Shown: positions 1 through 10,448, counted from the stretch's first letter. The stretch is DNA of 64,000 bases from Scylla paramamosain (GCF_035594125.1 NC_087190.1:7096962-7160961), one strand, 5' to 3'. Notes: a model not told the origin generated them from the letters alone. A program made the numbers and translations.

Positions 1-359
1 AAAAAAAACGCCCGGTGCCTGCACTCGATTAGCTTAGATGGGACCACTCTTGTCTAACCACCAGGGTGAGGATGGAGAGAAAGCCTAGTGTAAACTGTCA
101 ACTCCTAGTCTGGGCAACTCGGCCATCTCCTCGGTCCGGGACCTCGTGGAGCCTCACAACGAAGCGAACGTGGGCAAGACGGGTGACGTGACGAGGCAGC
201 TGGCCGGGGCTTCACCAGACGGTAGCGACCGGCGGGATTGGGGGAGTGGTCGTTGATATAATATAAACATATTTGCGATCCACAATATCAAAGGAACACT
301 TGTCCATCATCAGTGTAAACCATGAATTGTCAAGGGAATTGTCATATGACGATGTAAAA
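1..359. other. No recognised gene
   Basis: I see no convincing coding exon or element here. A GC-rich stretch at about 100-245 has an open frame on the plus strand but no recognisable motif or clear splice sites. The last 100 bases are AT-rich and lead into the hAT remnant. Confidence 0.4.
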
Positions 360-1800
360 GACGAATTTGCTTCTCAGAAGTCACGAAAGGTCAAGTTTTA
401 AGCTGGCTTCGGATTCCCATCTTCCTCTTCTTGTCAATCCTCTCCACTTTCCTTTTCATTTAGGCCTACTGGACATCTTCTGTTTCAGCTCTGTTAATCT
501 GTTTCATCTTCTGTTTCAACTTCTGTTTATCAATCTGGTTTATGGTCTCGTGCAAGAGGTTACAACAGCTCTGCTTAATTGCTGCTCTCCTTTCAGAATT
601 GATGGTGCTAGATTTCAGGTCATACTCAAATTTGTTTCTCATCGCTGAGTAACCAGGGCCAGCTGCCGCTGACGGTAATCTCTGTAAACTTTATGGAGCA
701 AAAAGTTCCGTAGTTCCTCCAGTTCTGCAAATAATTTCGTGGGATTTGGATTTCAAGCTTGAAAAGCAGTGTTAAGAGTTTCAAAATTTTGAATGATAGG
801 GCAGACAACTGTTAGGTAAAGTTTGTTACTTTCATCAAGAAGCATTTCTTTCAGTAGTCTGGCAGGTATAGATTTGTCAACCACTGAGGAAAAATATGCC
901 TTCAGTTCTTCCCATTCAGTTAAAATCTGATAAATGCACTTTCCTCTTACAAGCCTACGTGTTTTACTTGGGGTGCCGAGCTGCTCATGATTTCTGTTAC
1001 TATTGTTCATAGGTCCATAGATGTTCTTGTAATCTTTGCGTAACGAGCTTACACTGAACCAGTGTGGTATTCCACTTATCATGTAGCTCTGCTTAGATGG
1101 TAAAGAGTTAAAGACCTTTTCAGTACACAAGGCCAGACTGTGACATGTGCGTTTAATTAATTTGATTTCTGGATAGATATATCTGAATCTTGAAAAGACA
1201 GAATTGTGCTCGCCAGTTAGGTTATTTGCACTATCCGATCCCAAACCAATGCAGTCATTTATAATAACATTGTTTAATTTAAGAACATTGCTAATTGTAT
1301 CAAACAAACTCTGGCCAGTCGTTGAGACAACAGGTATAATACCTAAGAAAGCAGACTGAACTGTTTGTTCTTGGAAAAATACTTGTCACACAAACATAAA
1401 TGTTTCGTCACACTAACATCTGTGGACTCGTCAATCAGTGGTGAATATTTTGCACCACAAATATCATCCAACAATTAAAATAATGCCACAAACCACACTC
1501 TTTATCAAGCACATACACTTTCTCCTATGCAGTCTAACATTTTCCAGTACACTTCCTTTCCCTTACTCAGCTATCAGGTCTGTTTGATGAATCGCTGACC
1601 GGACACTGCAGTGGTAAGCTATATTAAATTCAAATTCTTTTAGCTCCTTATTGGGGTCTACAGTTTTCTTTCTGAATGTATATTTAATCTTACGAGAACT
1701 TGCAAAAGACTCCACATCTTTCTGGTGTTTCATCGTTTTCTCGTGAATTTCAAACGCAGATTTTCGCATGTTTGCCAGTGAACACTAACACCACCAACAG
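360..1800 (-). pseudogene. hAT-like transposase remnant (DUF4371 type), copy D1
   Basis: This reads on the minus strand. The N-terminal part at 1563-1800 is a basic segment that precedes the catalytic region. At about 1390-1450 the frame gives IDESTDVSVTKHLC, the DEST signature of hAT/ZMYM-type transposases. At 753-1307 GLGSDSANNLTGEHNSV matches the following conserved block (usually GFASDGAN-G--NGV), and RTCHSLALC follows it. The C-terminal helical part continues to about 370 through further frame breaks. The active protein would cut and paste its own element. This copy has stops and frameshifts between 1308 and 1562 and near 640-750 and cannot make a full protein. Terminal inverted repeats were not found. 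The family call is firm; the exact limits are approximate. Confidence 0.7.
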
Positions 1801-2464
1801 TAACAAGCACTGTCGACTCAAGAAAGCCACTTAAATTGTTACTTACACTCTTTTTTTTGTAGTGCCTTGCATCATCGTAAGCATTTTCCACCTGCCCATA
1901 TTGCTAACTTAACACAATTATAAAACTATAATAACCAAGAACAAAATTATAACCTTAGACCTTATTTTTTAATTAATTAATTAATTAATTAATTTTTTTT
2001 TTACATGGACACATCTTATTTCTATAGCTGCTGTTTGTTACTACATAAAAATCATTCGGATGCACCGGTTGGCCAGGGAATCTCAAATTCGGGTACATGA
2101 GAGGAATTTTAAGGGAATGTGACAGGTTTCTCAAAACACTTCGGTTCTTAATGAGTACAAATCTGTTTGTAGGAAATTGCCTACATGTGCTAGGTTACAA
2201 AAAAATGAAGGAGCTTAATTGTAAATTGAGATACAATATTATGCTTAATAGAAAAGTTTGAGAAAACAATAAAAAAAAAGAGCTTGCAGTTTCTAGAATG
2301 TCTGCCAGACTTCAAGAAAAAAAGTGTTGCAATGTCGATGTACAGAAAAATAAATATCTTTAAAGAAAAGAAACAGCAAAAGGAAGGATGATCTATCTAA
2401 AGACAAAAAGGAAAAGAAGGAAGCATAGAGGATTATATATATATATATATAAAAAAAAAAAAAA
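1801..2464. other. AT-rich non-coding stretch with simple repeats
   Basis: No gene seen. It holds a (TTAA)n run at about 1968-1995, poly-T, a short (TA)n at 2432-2450 followed by poly-A, and otherwise AT-rich unique sequence. Confidence 0.5.
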
Positions 2465-3235
2465 AGAAATAAGGGAAGCTGCAAGCTGCAGGTATATTCC
2501 TGTATGGAATATACCTACATATTTCCACCTATCATCCCCATTCATAAATGTCTAATCTTCTCTTAAAGCTCCCTTATGACTTAGCACTAACAACCTAATT
2601 ACTGAGTCCGTTCCATTCACCTAGTACTCTGTTTGAGAACCAATTTCTTCCTATCTCTTTTTTTAACTTTTTTTTTTTTTTTTTAAGCCTGAAACCGTTA
2701 TTTCTTGTTCTATCCTGGTGACTGATCCTAAAAATTTCGCTTACGTGGCCCTTGTTATAACCCTTATACCACTTTAAGACCTCTATCAGGTCCCCTCTTA
2801 ACCTAAGTCTCTCTAAAGAATGTAAATTTAACAGCTTCAATCTCGCTTCGTAAGGAATACCCCTCATTCACTGCATCCTTTTAGTCATTCTACTTTGTAC
2901 TGATTCTAAAAGACATATCCTTCCTGTAATATGGGGACCAAAAACTGAACTGCATAGTCTAGATGAGGTCTGACCGGCGCCAAATATAACTTATATTACT
3001 TCGGGACTTATGTTTTTAACATTCCTAAAAAATTGATCCTATTACCATATTTCTGGCCTCAATGCATTGCTTTCTTAGATGGAATTCGGAGCTAACTATA
3101 ACTTCTAAATCCTTTTCGTACCCAGAACCTAAAAGAGCTTCATTGTTTATTGTGTACCTACTGTGTGGTTTTCCTCTACCTACGCTAAGTACTTTGCATT
3201 TGTTGATATTAAACTGCATTTGCTATTTTATATTT
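2465..3235 (-). mobile_element. CR1-like LINE 3' fragment, copy C1
   Basis: The minus strand encodes the C-terminal part of a non-LTR reverse transcriptase. At 3025-3219 it reads MQFNINKCKVLSVGRGKPHS, and at 2595-2867 it reads IPYEARLKLLNLHSLERLRL with YKGYNKG and WFSNRVLGEWNGLSN. The element ends at about 2465 with the terminal motif (sense) GCTTCCCTTATTTCTT, shared with copies C2 and C3. The catalytic RT core is missing, so this is a 5'-truncated dead copy. Frameshifts and an A/T-run expansion at 2665-2684 disrupt it. The CR1/jockey clade is inferred from C-terminal motifs. Confidence 0.75.
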
Positions 3236-3237
3236 GA

Positions 3238-3640
3238 TCGCTGGCATGGGTTCCGATGTGACAGCTCTACTGGTGATCTTGCTTTCTGAGTCTTACCGAG
3301 TCTTGGTCATCTTCTGTAAGGGAATTTGATGAAACATTTCCTATCAAAAGCATTTGATAAAGTCTAGCACAAAACTTTAATTTCCAAACTAAACTTCTAC
3401 GGCTTCTATCCTTATCTGTAACTTCATTTCAAGTTTCCTTTTTGACCGTTCTATTGCTGCTGTGGTAGACGTCTATGGTAGAAGTCTATTAATAGTGACG
3501 TTCCTCAGTTTTGTCCTGTTACCCACTTTCTTCCTATTATTCATTAATGATCTAAGCCAAACTTCTATCCACTATCCACTCCAACGTTGACGATACTACT
3601 CCGAAATTTTCCACGTATTTTCATTGACCTCCAACCTTTC
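3238..3640 (+). mobile_element. Family A LINE, internal RT fragment (copy A1)
   Basis: The bases align with 13024-13440 of the well-preserved A copy: GATCGCTGGCATGGGTTCCG at the start, then the block for DISKAFDRVWHKALISKL and the VVDG segment, degraded by substitutions and indels. It begins exactly where the minus-strand C1 fragment ends, so two truncated LINEs of opposite orientation abut. No open frame survives. Confidence 0.75.
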
Positions 3641-3744
3641 AAGAATTAAACTACTCTCTCAAAGAAGAGTACTTTCGACTTAGAATTACGCTGTCAAATC
3701 CCAAAGTATCTACTTTAACTCGCGGGATACCCTGTATAGTCTCC

Positions 3745-4322
3745 CATCATGTTTCCGGATGGGTCACACACGTCTCACTCATTCCCGGGAAACCCATTCA
3801 GTTTGTAATGACTGTTTAGTTCCCCTCACAGTGCGACACTCTTTAGTGGAGTGTCCTGGTCTGGTGGAGCTGCGGGAGCGATATCTTTTCCGTTCTCGCG
3901 ATGAGGATGGGACCTTCCAGATGTCGCTGATACTCTTCCCCCATGACATGAGGTCCTTATGTTTGTGGAGAAGGCTGGTCTTCTAATCCCATTATAGATT
4001 ACCTTTCAGGTTAACTGTTCTTATTTTATTTATTTTATCAGCATTAGGCAGAACTTCATCTTTGCACTGGGAGGACATGGCGGCAAGTGAGGAAGACACA
4101 TAACGAACAACGCCAGGTCTTGGAGCCTGGGTCAGTGGGGTCAGTGTCTTGGGCACGTAAAGAACAATGCCAGAAGTCTGGGTCAGTGAGGTCAGTGTCT
4201 TTGACACGTAACGAACAAAGTGATATATCTGGGTCAGTGGGGTAAGTGTCTTGGGTACGAAACGAACAATGCAAGACACAGTGGTCTGGATCAGTTGGAT
4301 CAGTACTAACACTTTAAGTCAA
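3745..4322 (+). mobile_element. Family B LINE 3' end: RNase H tail plus 3' minisatellite
   Basis: The frame at 3759-3986 (GHTRLTHSRETHSVCNDCLV, then VRHSLVECPGLVELRERYLF) is the distal end of an RNase H-bearing LINE ORF2, matching minus-strand copies at 57000-57120 and 60180-60330. After the stop at 3984-3986 comes about 80 bp of AT-rich 3' UTR, then a 51-bp tandem repeat (4090-4310). The sense strand is plus here, whereas most B copies are on the minus strand. The element is 5'-truncated near 3745. Confidence 0.7.
4090..4310 (+). repeat. 51-bp minisatellite in the B-element 3' UTR
   Basis: Four degenerate units, each built around GGGTCAGTGTCTTGGGCACG followed by TAACGAACAA. Two full units at about 4131-4232 are each 51 bp. 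Because 51 is divisible by three, the reverse strand gives a repeating 17-residue peptide, which is an artefact and not a gene. Related arrays occur at 55545-55615, 56822-56965, 59735-59905, 61880-62035 and 63670-63825. Confidence 0.75.
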
Positions 4323-4814
4323 ACTAAAAAGTTAAAACATTAATATACCAACCATCTCATTTTTAGCGCTAAGTCAACAACTGGACAGCAGAGAATTGTT
4401 CGAGTGAACTGAGAGATATACTGTGGGGCAACACCGCAGACATTTAGTGAACGTGTTTACAAAGAAACGCCTGGAACTAGAAGATGCTTCAGTTCGGTGT
4501 TATGGAGAACAATACCTTCCTGCTACATAAGGAAATGTTATTTTCGTAATCGGGAGCAAAAGACAAGTGAATATCTCCACGAGTGGGCTGCAGGCGTGGA
4601 ATAGTATAATGGGCTGGGTTATATGAATGTGGAGATCGCTTAGCTTTTTATCAGTTTAATCAGCGAAGCAACAGCTTAACTAATATGCTGGAACTCAGGT
4701 AAGGTTGGAGATCGGTGGGTAGAATGTGACAGGCAATGATAATCCTGTACTAGACATTTGATAAAGATAAGCAAGTTATAATAAGCATTCTGTGAACTGT
4801 TATTTTTACTTCAG
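4323..4814. other. No gene seen; presumed intron upstream of the acyl-CoA synthetase exon
   Basis: Unique-looking sequence with no recognised motif. If the exon at 4815 is internal, this is intron; the polypyrimidine tract and AG at 4800-4814 close it. No earlier exon of the enzyme is visible between here and position 1. Confidence 0.4.
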
Positions 4815-4940
4815 GTGGAGGCATTAGTATACAACTTATACGGAATGACGGAACTTGCCTCCTTTGCTACCGGCTGCATTGTTACACAGGACTGGAAAAG
4901 CCTTTGTATTGGAAAAGTCATGCCCTTCTTCGAAGTTAAG
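4815..4940 (+). CDS. Acyl-CoA synthetase/4CL-like enzyme, internal exon with YGMTE motif
   Basis: ANL-superfamily enzymes adenylate a carboxylic acid with ATP and then load it onto CoA. This exon encodes 42 residues, including LYGMTELASFATGC. The YGMTE block is the conserved A5 motif that contacts the adenylate, and IGKVMPFFEVK follows as in 4-coumarate-CoA-ligase/luciferase relatives. A TTACTTCAG acceptor ends at 4814 and GTATAC donates at 4941. The length is 126 nt, phase 0 at both ends, and the next visible exon continues the same domain. All earlier exons (P-loop, N-terminal domain) lie outside the window or are lost. The substrate cannot be inferred. Confidence 0.8.
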
Positions 4941-5012
4941 GTATACAGTTTTTTTTCCATATTCAATAATTGTCGAAAAGATCTTACAGTTAAGTAAATG
5001 AAATGATTACTG

Positions 5013-5018
<6 letters not shown>

Positions 5019-5088
<70 letters not shown>
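5019..5088. repeat. (GT)n microsatellite, intronic
   Basis: A pure dinucleotide run in the intron between the first two visible acyl-CoA synthetase exons. Confidence 0.95.
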
Positions 5089-5089
<1 letters not shown>

Positions 5090-5225
5090 CTTTATCAGAT
5101 TGATTGAATGATTAAGAAAAAAAAAGGGAACGCGCCAAAACATCACAGTCATATGGCGCCGCTACTAAATGTTCAAAGCAACTAAAATGATATCAGAATG
5201 AAGTTAATAAAGTTCACACCTGCAG

Positions 5226-5456
5226 GTAGTGGACCTAAGTAGCGGGCAGCTCTTGGGGGCTGGCGAGATTGGAGAAATATGTGTGCGGAGCCCCACCACA
5301 ATGATCGGCTACGCTGATAACTCGGCTGCTACCTCCTCCATGATAGATGCCGAAGGTTGGGTTCACACGGGTGATTACGGCTATTACGACAGCCAGGGAT
5401 TGATCTACATGACTGACAGAATTAAAGACCTCATCAAGTCTAAGTCATCTCTCTAG
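5226..5456 (+). CDS. Acyl-CoA synthetase/4CL-like enzyme, exon with TGD and DR-KDLIK motifs, ending in TAG
   Basis: This 231-nt exon, phase 0, encodes GEIGEICVRSPTTMIGY, GWVHTGDYGYYDSQGL and MTDRIKDLIK. These are the A6, A7 (TGD, ATP ribose binding) and A8 hinge motifs of ANL enzymes. A CACCTGCAG acceptor ends at 5225, and a good GTGAGG donor starts at 5457. The last codon before the donor (5454-5456) is TAG, where a sense codon is needed for the reading frame to join VQPSELED in the next exon; the family usually has Gln (CAG) just before that Val. The segment SKSSL also replaces the usual YKGF-type hinge and is one residue longer. Either this gene is broken, the base is an assembly error, or an alternative splice is used. 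Confidence 0.8.
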   Translation, partial: VVDLSSGQLLGAGEIGEICVRSPTTMIGYADNSAATSSMIDAEGWVHTGDYGYYDSQGLIYMTDRIKDLIKSKSSL

Positions 5457-5572
5457 GTGAGGAAAAAATAAGTGAATAAATAAACAAAAAATGAATGTTT
5501 AATATTATTTCTTGAATTTTATCACCCAAGTTTATTTTTGTGTATCTATGTTATTTTCTTGGAGAAATATTC

Positions 5573-5578
<6 letters not shown>

Positions 5579-5652
<74 letters not shown>
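5579..5652. repeat. (GA)n microsatellite next to a splice acceptor
   Basis: A pure GA run. The acceptor AG of the following exon lies about 25 bp downstream, so the run occupies the place of the polypyrimidine tract with purines on the sense strand. Confidence 0.95.
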
Positions 5653-5654
<2 letters not shown>

Positions 5655-5679
5655 CCTATCTCTTGGCAATAATTTGCAG

Positions 5680-5845
5680 GTACAGCCGTCTGAACTGGAG
5701 GATTTGCTGTTACAACACCCACATGTGGCTGAGGCTGTGGTGATTGGCGTGTGTCAGGATGACTTTGAGGAGATGCCGCGGGCATTCGTGGTGCTGGAGC
5801 CTGAAGCTCCCGTCCAACCTGAGGTCCTCAAGCGGTTTGTCAATG
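5680..5845 (+). CDS. Acyl-CoA synthetase/4CL-like enzyme, C-terminal subdomain exon
   Basis: The exon encodes VQPSELEDLLLQHPHVAEAV, then VIGV and FVVLEP, the mobile C-terminal subdomain of ANL enzymes (consensus V-P-ELE-LL--HP-V-DAAV-G). The acceptor is AATTTGCAG, ending at 5679, and the donor GTGAGG starts at 5846. The length is 166 nt, phase 0 in and phase 1 out. The (GA)n array of the preceding intron lies only 27 bp upstream of the exon and may weaken acceptor definition. Confidence 0.8.
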
Positions 5846-5944
5846 GTGAGGCAAGACATATCGTTGATTCATCAGCAATATATCATTCATAATAGAGTAC
5901 TATGATAATACAAAAAAGTTATTAATGAACCGCTTGTTAATACT

Positions 5945-6330
5945 TAGGAAATCATTAGATTTGGGTAAAGTGCCAATAGTGTGTCAGGAGGCAAACGAAT
6001 GTAAAGCTCATCTTTAAGAAAGAAGATAAAACGTTAGTGGTGAACTACTGACCTGTCAACTTTACCTAAATTTTAGGTTAAATAATAAAGTCAGTAATTG
6101 CGAGAAATATTAGGGATAATTAAGATGAAGATAAACTTGAGTCACAGCAAGGCTTCATGAAGGGGAAGTTATGCCTTATGAACATGATGAATTTTTTAAA
6201 TAAGCTGTCAAAGTATGATCTTAATTCCTCAGTTTGTTAGAGGGCTATTCCGGAAAAAAAAAGTGTTGCCAAACATGGCTACGGTGTCATGAAATAGACT
6301 GGTTTCAGGTCATGCAAAAATTCCATAAGA
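5945..6330 (+). mobile_element. CR1-like LINE, degraded RT fragment in intron
   Basis: The conceptual plus-strand translation shows SLDLGKVP at about 5955, then blocks resembling KKEDKTLVVNY-PVNFT and SQQGFMKGKLCLMNMMNFLN. These correspond to RT domains 1-3 of CR1-type LINEs (SLDLGKVP, NYRPVNLTS, QHGFTKGKSCLTN). Stops and shifts are frequent. It may be an upstream piece of the same family as the C copies, but there is no overlap to prove it. Confidence 0.6.
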
Positions 6331-6343
6331 TAATAAGGCAGAC

Positions 6344-6616
6344 CACTGGTTTTCAGCCGGGGGGCGCGAACACTCTCCCGGATGGGGAGGAGAGTGGCGG
6401 CGAACACAAAACGGGAGAAAAATAACGGACTCATTGGCTATTAGTGCAAAGGAGATGCAGCTGTTATATCCTCTTTCTATCTGTCTATCTATCTGATTCT
6501 ATCTATGGTGGCATAGTTGGACAGGGGTTGAGTATGTGGCGCAGGGAGGAGTAGGGCCCCAACTACATTGAACCAGCTTTGGGGGTGCCCAGCTTGCAAA
6601 AAGGTGAGAACCCCTG
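6344..6616. mobile_element. Nonautonomous hAT-type MITE (273 bp) with target-site duplication
   Basis: The left end reads CACTGGTTTTCAGCC. The right end, reversed, reads CAGGGGTTCTCACC, which is typical of hAT-Charlie-like terminal repeats (CAGNGGTTCTCA). It is flanked by 8-bp AGGCAGAC (6336-6343) and AGGTAGAC (6617-6624), 7 of 8 identical, as expected for hAT insertion. There is no coding capacity. It lies in the last intron of the acyl-CoA synthetase gene. Confidence 0.65.
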
Positions 6617-6719
6617 AGGTAGACGATAATAATCACTGGAGTATCATTAAATTTTTCTCCTTTTAGAAATTTATGAAAAAAAAAGTCAATCAAAACTTGA
6701 TCTTTCACCGTGACGTCAC

Positions 6720-6860
<141 letters not shown>

Positions 6861-7051
6861 GCTGATAGGGTATCGTTACTTGACCCCTCGAAAGTTGTTG
6901 CCTGAACAGCGAAAGCTACCAACTTGCCTTAACTTTTACCTCGATGGTGGTGAGGAAAAAAGTCGTAACTAAAGAATAAAAATATAACATCATAGTTCAA
7001 GGAAATATCATATCTAAAAGGAAACCTATCATATTTAAACGAAATTCACAG

Positions 7052-7301
<250 letters not shown>

Positions 7302-7387
7302 TCAATATTCTCACAGTATGCGGCCTGACTTCCACCACACTGGTCCGAAAATCAGTGTCGGTTTATGAATAATATGATGGTTCAGTT

Positions 7388-7497
<110 letters not shown>

Positions 7498-7550
7498 ACT
7501 GTATTTTTGCTTCTTTTGATCCCACAATTAACTGCAATTAACGGCGCCAG

Positions 7551-7685
7551 ATCGCGTTCCTGACTTCAAGCAGCTGACTGGCGGGGTGTGGGTGGTGGAG
7601 GAGATCCCCAAAAAACAGCACTGGCAAACCTCTGAAGCGACAACTCAAGGCTGGTCAAGTTACACAACTGGCATCCTGCTGTTGA
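7551..7685 (+). CDS. Acyl-CoA synthetase/4CL-like enzyme, terminal exon with frameshift
   Basis: The exon joins in phase (G from the previous exon plus AT) to give DRVPDFKQLTGGVWVVEEIP. The family then expects an A10 motif (IPK-x-x-TGKPLKR-L, with the catalytic Lys). The bases for TGKPLKRQLKAGQVTQLASC are present and end at TGA 7683-7685, but they lie one frame away. The shift falls in the six-A run 7610-7615, where five A would restore the family pattern. The last residues are not a peroxisomal SKL. The acceptor AG is at 7549-7550. With the TAG of the upstream exon, the gene is either a recent pseudogene or mis-assembled. Confidence 0.75.
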
Positions 7686-7715
7686 TTACTACGCACTATC
7701 TTTGTTTTTGTGGAA

Positions 7716-7982
7716 CTAAGAGTGAGGGTACGTGGCTGTTGCCAATTTCAATGACAAAATATTTTGTTTATCAATGCCCACTTTCTTATTCCCTATGTTA
7801 AGTCTGTTCTTAAGAAAAATCTTTAAAAATAACCAGCGCTTTACTTTATTTACTTCAACTTCTAAATCATTTGCGTCTAACTGCATCATGAATATATTTT
7901 CAAATCCGTTCACAATCTTATCATCAATATAGCTTCTGTAAGGAAGCTTGGAATCCACGTAATTTGATAGTTTAGATATCAT
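7716..7982 (-). other. Unrecognised minus-strand ORF
   Basis: An 88-codon open frame, just downstream of the acyl-CoA synthetase terminal exon and on the opposite strand. It is lysine-, asparagine- and isoleucine-rich with no motif I recognise. It could be a remnant of a mobile element or chance. I give no function. Confidence 0.25.
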
Positions 7983-8074
7983 TTAAGGTAGTTAATAGCA
8001 GTACATTATATAAATGTATAGATAGTAATATAAGTAATTAATACACCAATTTATTGAACATATTCGTATTAACC
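7983..8074. other. No gene seen
   Basis: A short AT-rich spacer between the unrecognised ORF and a LINE fragment. Confidence 0.4.
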
Positions 8075-8390
8075 AGCTGAATTGCACGACTACTTTAATC
8101 CCCATAGTTACTTGTACAATAGTTTGTGAAGATGTTGAAAAGAACACGTGACAACACACACATCCCTGGGAAGCTCCTGTGTTTGTGACTATGTCAGAAT
8201 TGACGCTAGATGTGCTAACAAACTGTTTCCCACTTCAGAGGTAGTCTAGTATCCACAACATGAGATTACTATTAACATTCACGGTGAACAACTTGTCAAT
8301 CAGCAGGTGAGGTCGAATGGTGCTGAACGCGCTATGCGCTACTGGTCAACAAATAGTACACGAATGTAAGAATCATTTTTTTTTTTTTTC
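8075..8390 (-). mobile_element. LINE RT fragment (L2/Rex-like)
   Basis: The minus-strand conceptual translation contains FDTIRPHLLIDKLFTVNVN, LMLWILDYL, then VTNTGASQGCV. This is the RT palm segment (F-TI-PHLL--KL, NTGAPQGCVLSP) of L2/Rex-type non-LTR elements found in aquatic animals. It is short and frameshifted, with no ends visible. The clade assignment is tentative. Confidence 0.55.
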
Positions 8391-8785
8391 AAGGTGGCTC
8401 GTTATTTCGTGATTTATGGTTATGACAGCATTTGGTACACTTCTCCCAGGTGAATAAGTCCACAAAATATGCTCAATGATAAAAAAAAAAAAAAACAATG
8501 CGTATTACCCTTCCATCTTGTGAGCCTCTTCTGGAAGCTATAAACACTCTAAATTATAAATGTACGAACAATAAATGTCAATAGGTACTTGATTCTCTTA
8601 ATAACACTACTGGATACTTTATACATTATTAAAAAATACTTCTTACAGACTATATGTTGAAAATGGGGTAATCATTTACAATACAGAAAACTTAATAAGG
8701 GTGACTTAAATATTATCTTTGTGTTCGTACATTACATTATACATTACACTTTCTTCCCCCTTAAAAGAAGAAAAAAAAAAAAAGA
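8391..8785. other. AT-rich non-coding stretch
   Basis: Poly-T and poly-A runs (8380-8391, 8480-8494, 8771-8783) and AT-rich sequence. No gene seen. Confidence 0.4.
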
Positions 8786-9151
8786 ATGACGTTACAACTT
8801 ATACTAAAGCTTAAGACTAATAGGAATTATTACAATCAACTTAACCTACAAATTAAGTTTATCAACAGCCTTACCTCGGGTACTCCTGGAAGGCAATACT
8901 CTTACACCAGTGCCATCAACATGTTTCGTCCCTATAACACACACGACAAGTGGGTGCCTGGTACACTTACTAAAGCATTAGGAAACATTCACTATGAGAT
9001 CCAGGTGGATAAAGGAATCACTACACGACATGTAGATCAGTTAAGACAATCTGTAAATCGTCCTGATGAGAATGCAGATGAGATCATTCATTCAGATGCT
9101 GAAACTTCACCTGCACCACAAGCTCATGTTTCACCATCAGTACCATATTGA
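8786..9151 (+). mobile_element. Ty3/gypsy-like integrase C-terminal fragment
   Basis: The open frame holds HDKWVPGTLTKALGNIHYEI followed by QVDKGITTRHVDQLRQSV. This is the C-terminal domain of gypsy-type integrases and the start of the tail (consensus KW-PG-V---LG---Y-V-V---W-RHVDQLR). No protease, RT, RNase H or LTR was found around it, so it is an isolated 3' remnant. The start Met is only the first in the frame; homology begins near residue 45. Confidence 0.65.
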
Positions 9152-9534
9152 TGATACTGATGTGACTCCTTATCGCCTATGAATTATTTTTTTCCGGAGT
9201 GGAGTACTTTTTAGGTATTAGGGAAAGCTAGTCACTGTCATGTACTGGAAATAAATTATGATATTAAATAAAATACTGTAATACCTTTAAATCGCAAAAC
9301 AAAAACAAAAAATCAAAGAGAAGAGCCATTAAAAGAGAGGGACTTGCTTAGTTCTATAGGAATGGGGACAATAGAGAACAGTTTGGCAAGGACACACACA
9401 CACACACGCACACAAGCTTAGTGCAACCTTGGTAGTGTTGCCCTCTACTTTAGTTTTATGAAATACTGTGTGGTGAGATTTACTAGCAGAATTATGTCAT
9501 CCCGTCTCAATGTGGCGGAGCTCCGGAGGGCGCA
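9152..9534. other. No gene seen
   Basis: AT-rich sequence with a short (AC)n at 9391-9413. Confidence 0.4.
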
Positions 9535-10023
9535 CTAACACGAGACATACCGCCGGTGTATATTCCTTCGGATGTTAGGGACAAGGAAGCCTGAAGGATT
9601 GTGGAAAGGCCCTCTTGCAGATCCTGAGTGTATTGAAGACTGCAGAGTCAGTCGAACAAATTTTACACTATTTCCGCTGCTGGGATACAGGTTTACATGG
9701 TTAAATGCTGCACATAACATCCTGGCTTCGGCGAGGCTCACGGCCACCACGGCCGCCACCATCACCAGATCCCAGGATGAGGCACCCATCATCTTTGCTT
9801 CCTTCCCGCACACATTCATTAGTTGTTCGAACCTGGCGTTAAGATTGTCCACACTGTCCTTAGAAGTATCTGCTATTGCATCGGTGAGAAGTAGCAGGCC
9901 GCTTGTACCGGGCATTTCTCTTACCACTGCCTTCACCTCTTCGCCGCGGTTGTCTTCAGCCTCTGCCATTACTTCTTTCGTGGAAAAGAGCAACAAAGCT
10001 ACACAAACTAGAAAACAGTTCAT
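9535..10023 (-). CDS. Putative secreted protein, unknown function
   Basis: A 162-codon uninterrupted frame starting at 10023. The N-terminus MNCFLVCVALLLFSTKEVMA is a good signal peptide (hydrophobic core, small residue before EAED). An acidic/helical region (about residues 22-70) follows with two possible disulphide Cys (about 72 and 104), then a hydrophobic stretch (VMVAAVVAVSL, about residues 86-96) that could be a membrane helix. The C-terminal third is basic. No family is recognised. Codon use looks less AT-rich than the surroundings, which favours a real gene. The sequence after about residue 120 could be read-through past a splice donor. The antisense frame is also open (9572-10033), so some caution is needed. 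Confidence 0.45.
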   Translation of the reverse strand: MNCFLVCVALLLFSTKEVMAEAEDNRGEEVKAVVREMPGTSGLLLLTDAIADTSKDSVDNLNARFEQLMNVCGKEAKMMGASSWDLVMVAAVVAVSLAEARMLCAAFNHVNLYPSSGNSVKFVRLTLQSSIHSGSARGPFHNPSGFLVPNIRRNIHRRYVSC

Positions 10024-10153
10024 GTTGGGATAGTAAAAAAAAACAAAAAAAACAAATTAGAAGTACTGCAAGCACACACGATCTAGAGGACAATCATGTG
10101 CTGGGTTCATTTTTCAACTTTACTTTCTCGGAGTGGGTGCACCACCTAGAACT

Positions 10154-10315
<162 letters not shown>

Positions 10316-10402
10316 GAGATTCCTATACACCACACATCTGCATCCTCTTTCCTGTGAACTCCGCTTTCATCAGTGAGTGAGAATTCATTGAGTTAGTAAG
10401 TA

Positions 10403-10428
10403 GTGTGTGTGTGTGTGTGTGTGTGTGT
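10403..10428. repeat. (GT)n microsatellite at the truncated end of an A copy
   Basis: The run ends about 20 bp before homology to the A-element 3' part begins. Confidence 0.9.
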
Positions 10429-10448
10429 CCCAATATCCAGAATCTAGA

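Noticed and set aside
3992..4312. Repetitive ORF with a 17-residue period (also 61809-62027 and 63589-63783)
   Set aside because: It is the antisense reading of the 51-bp minisatellite. The length divisible by three keeps the frame open by itself.
9572..10033. Plus-strand 153-codon ORF opposite the secreted-protein ORF
   Set aside because: No signal peptide or motif. The minus strand has a clear signal peptide and a better amino-acid composition, so I kept that one.
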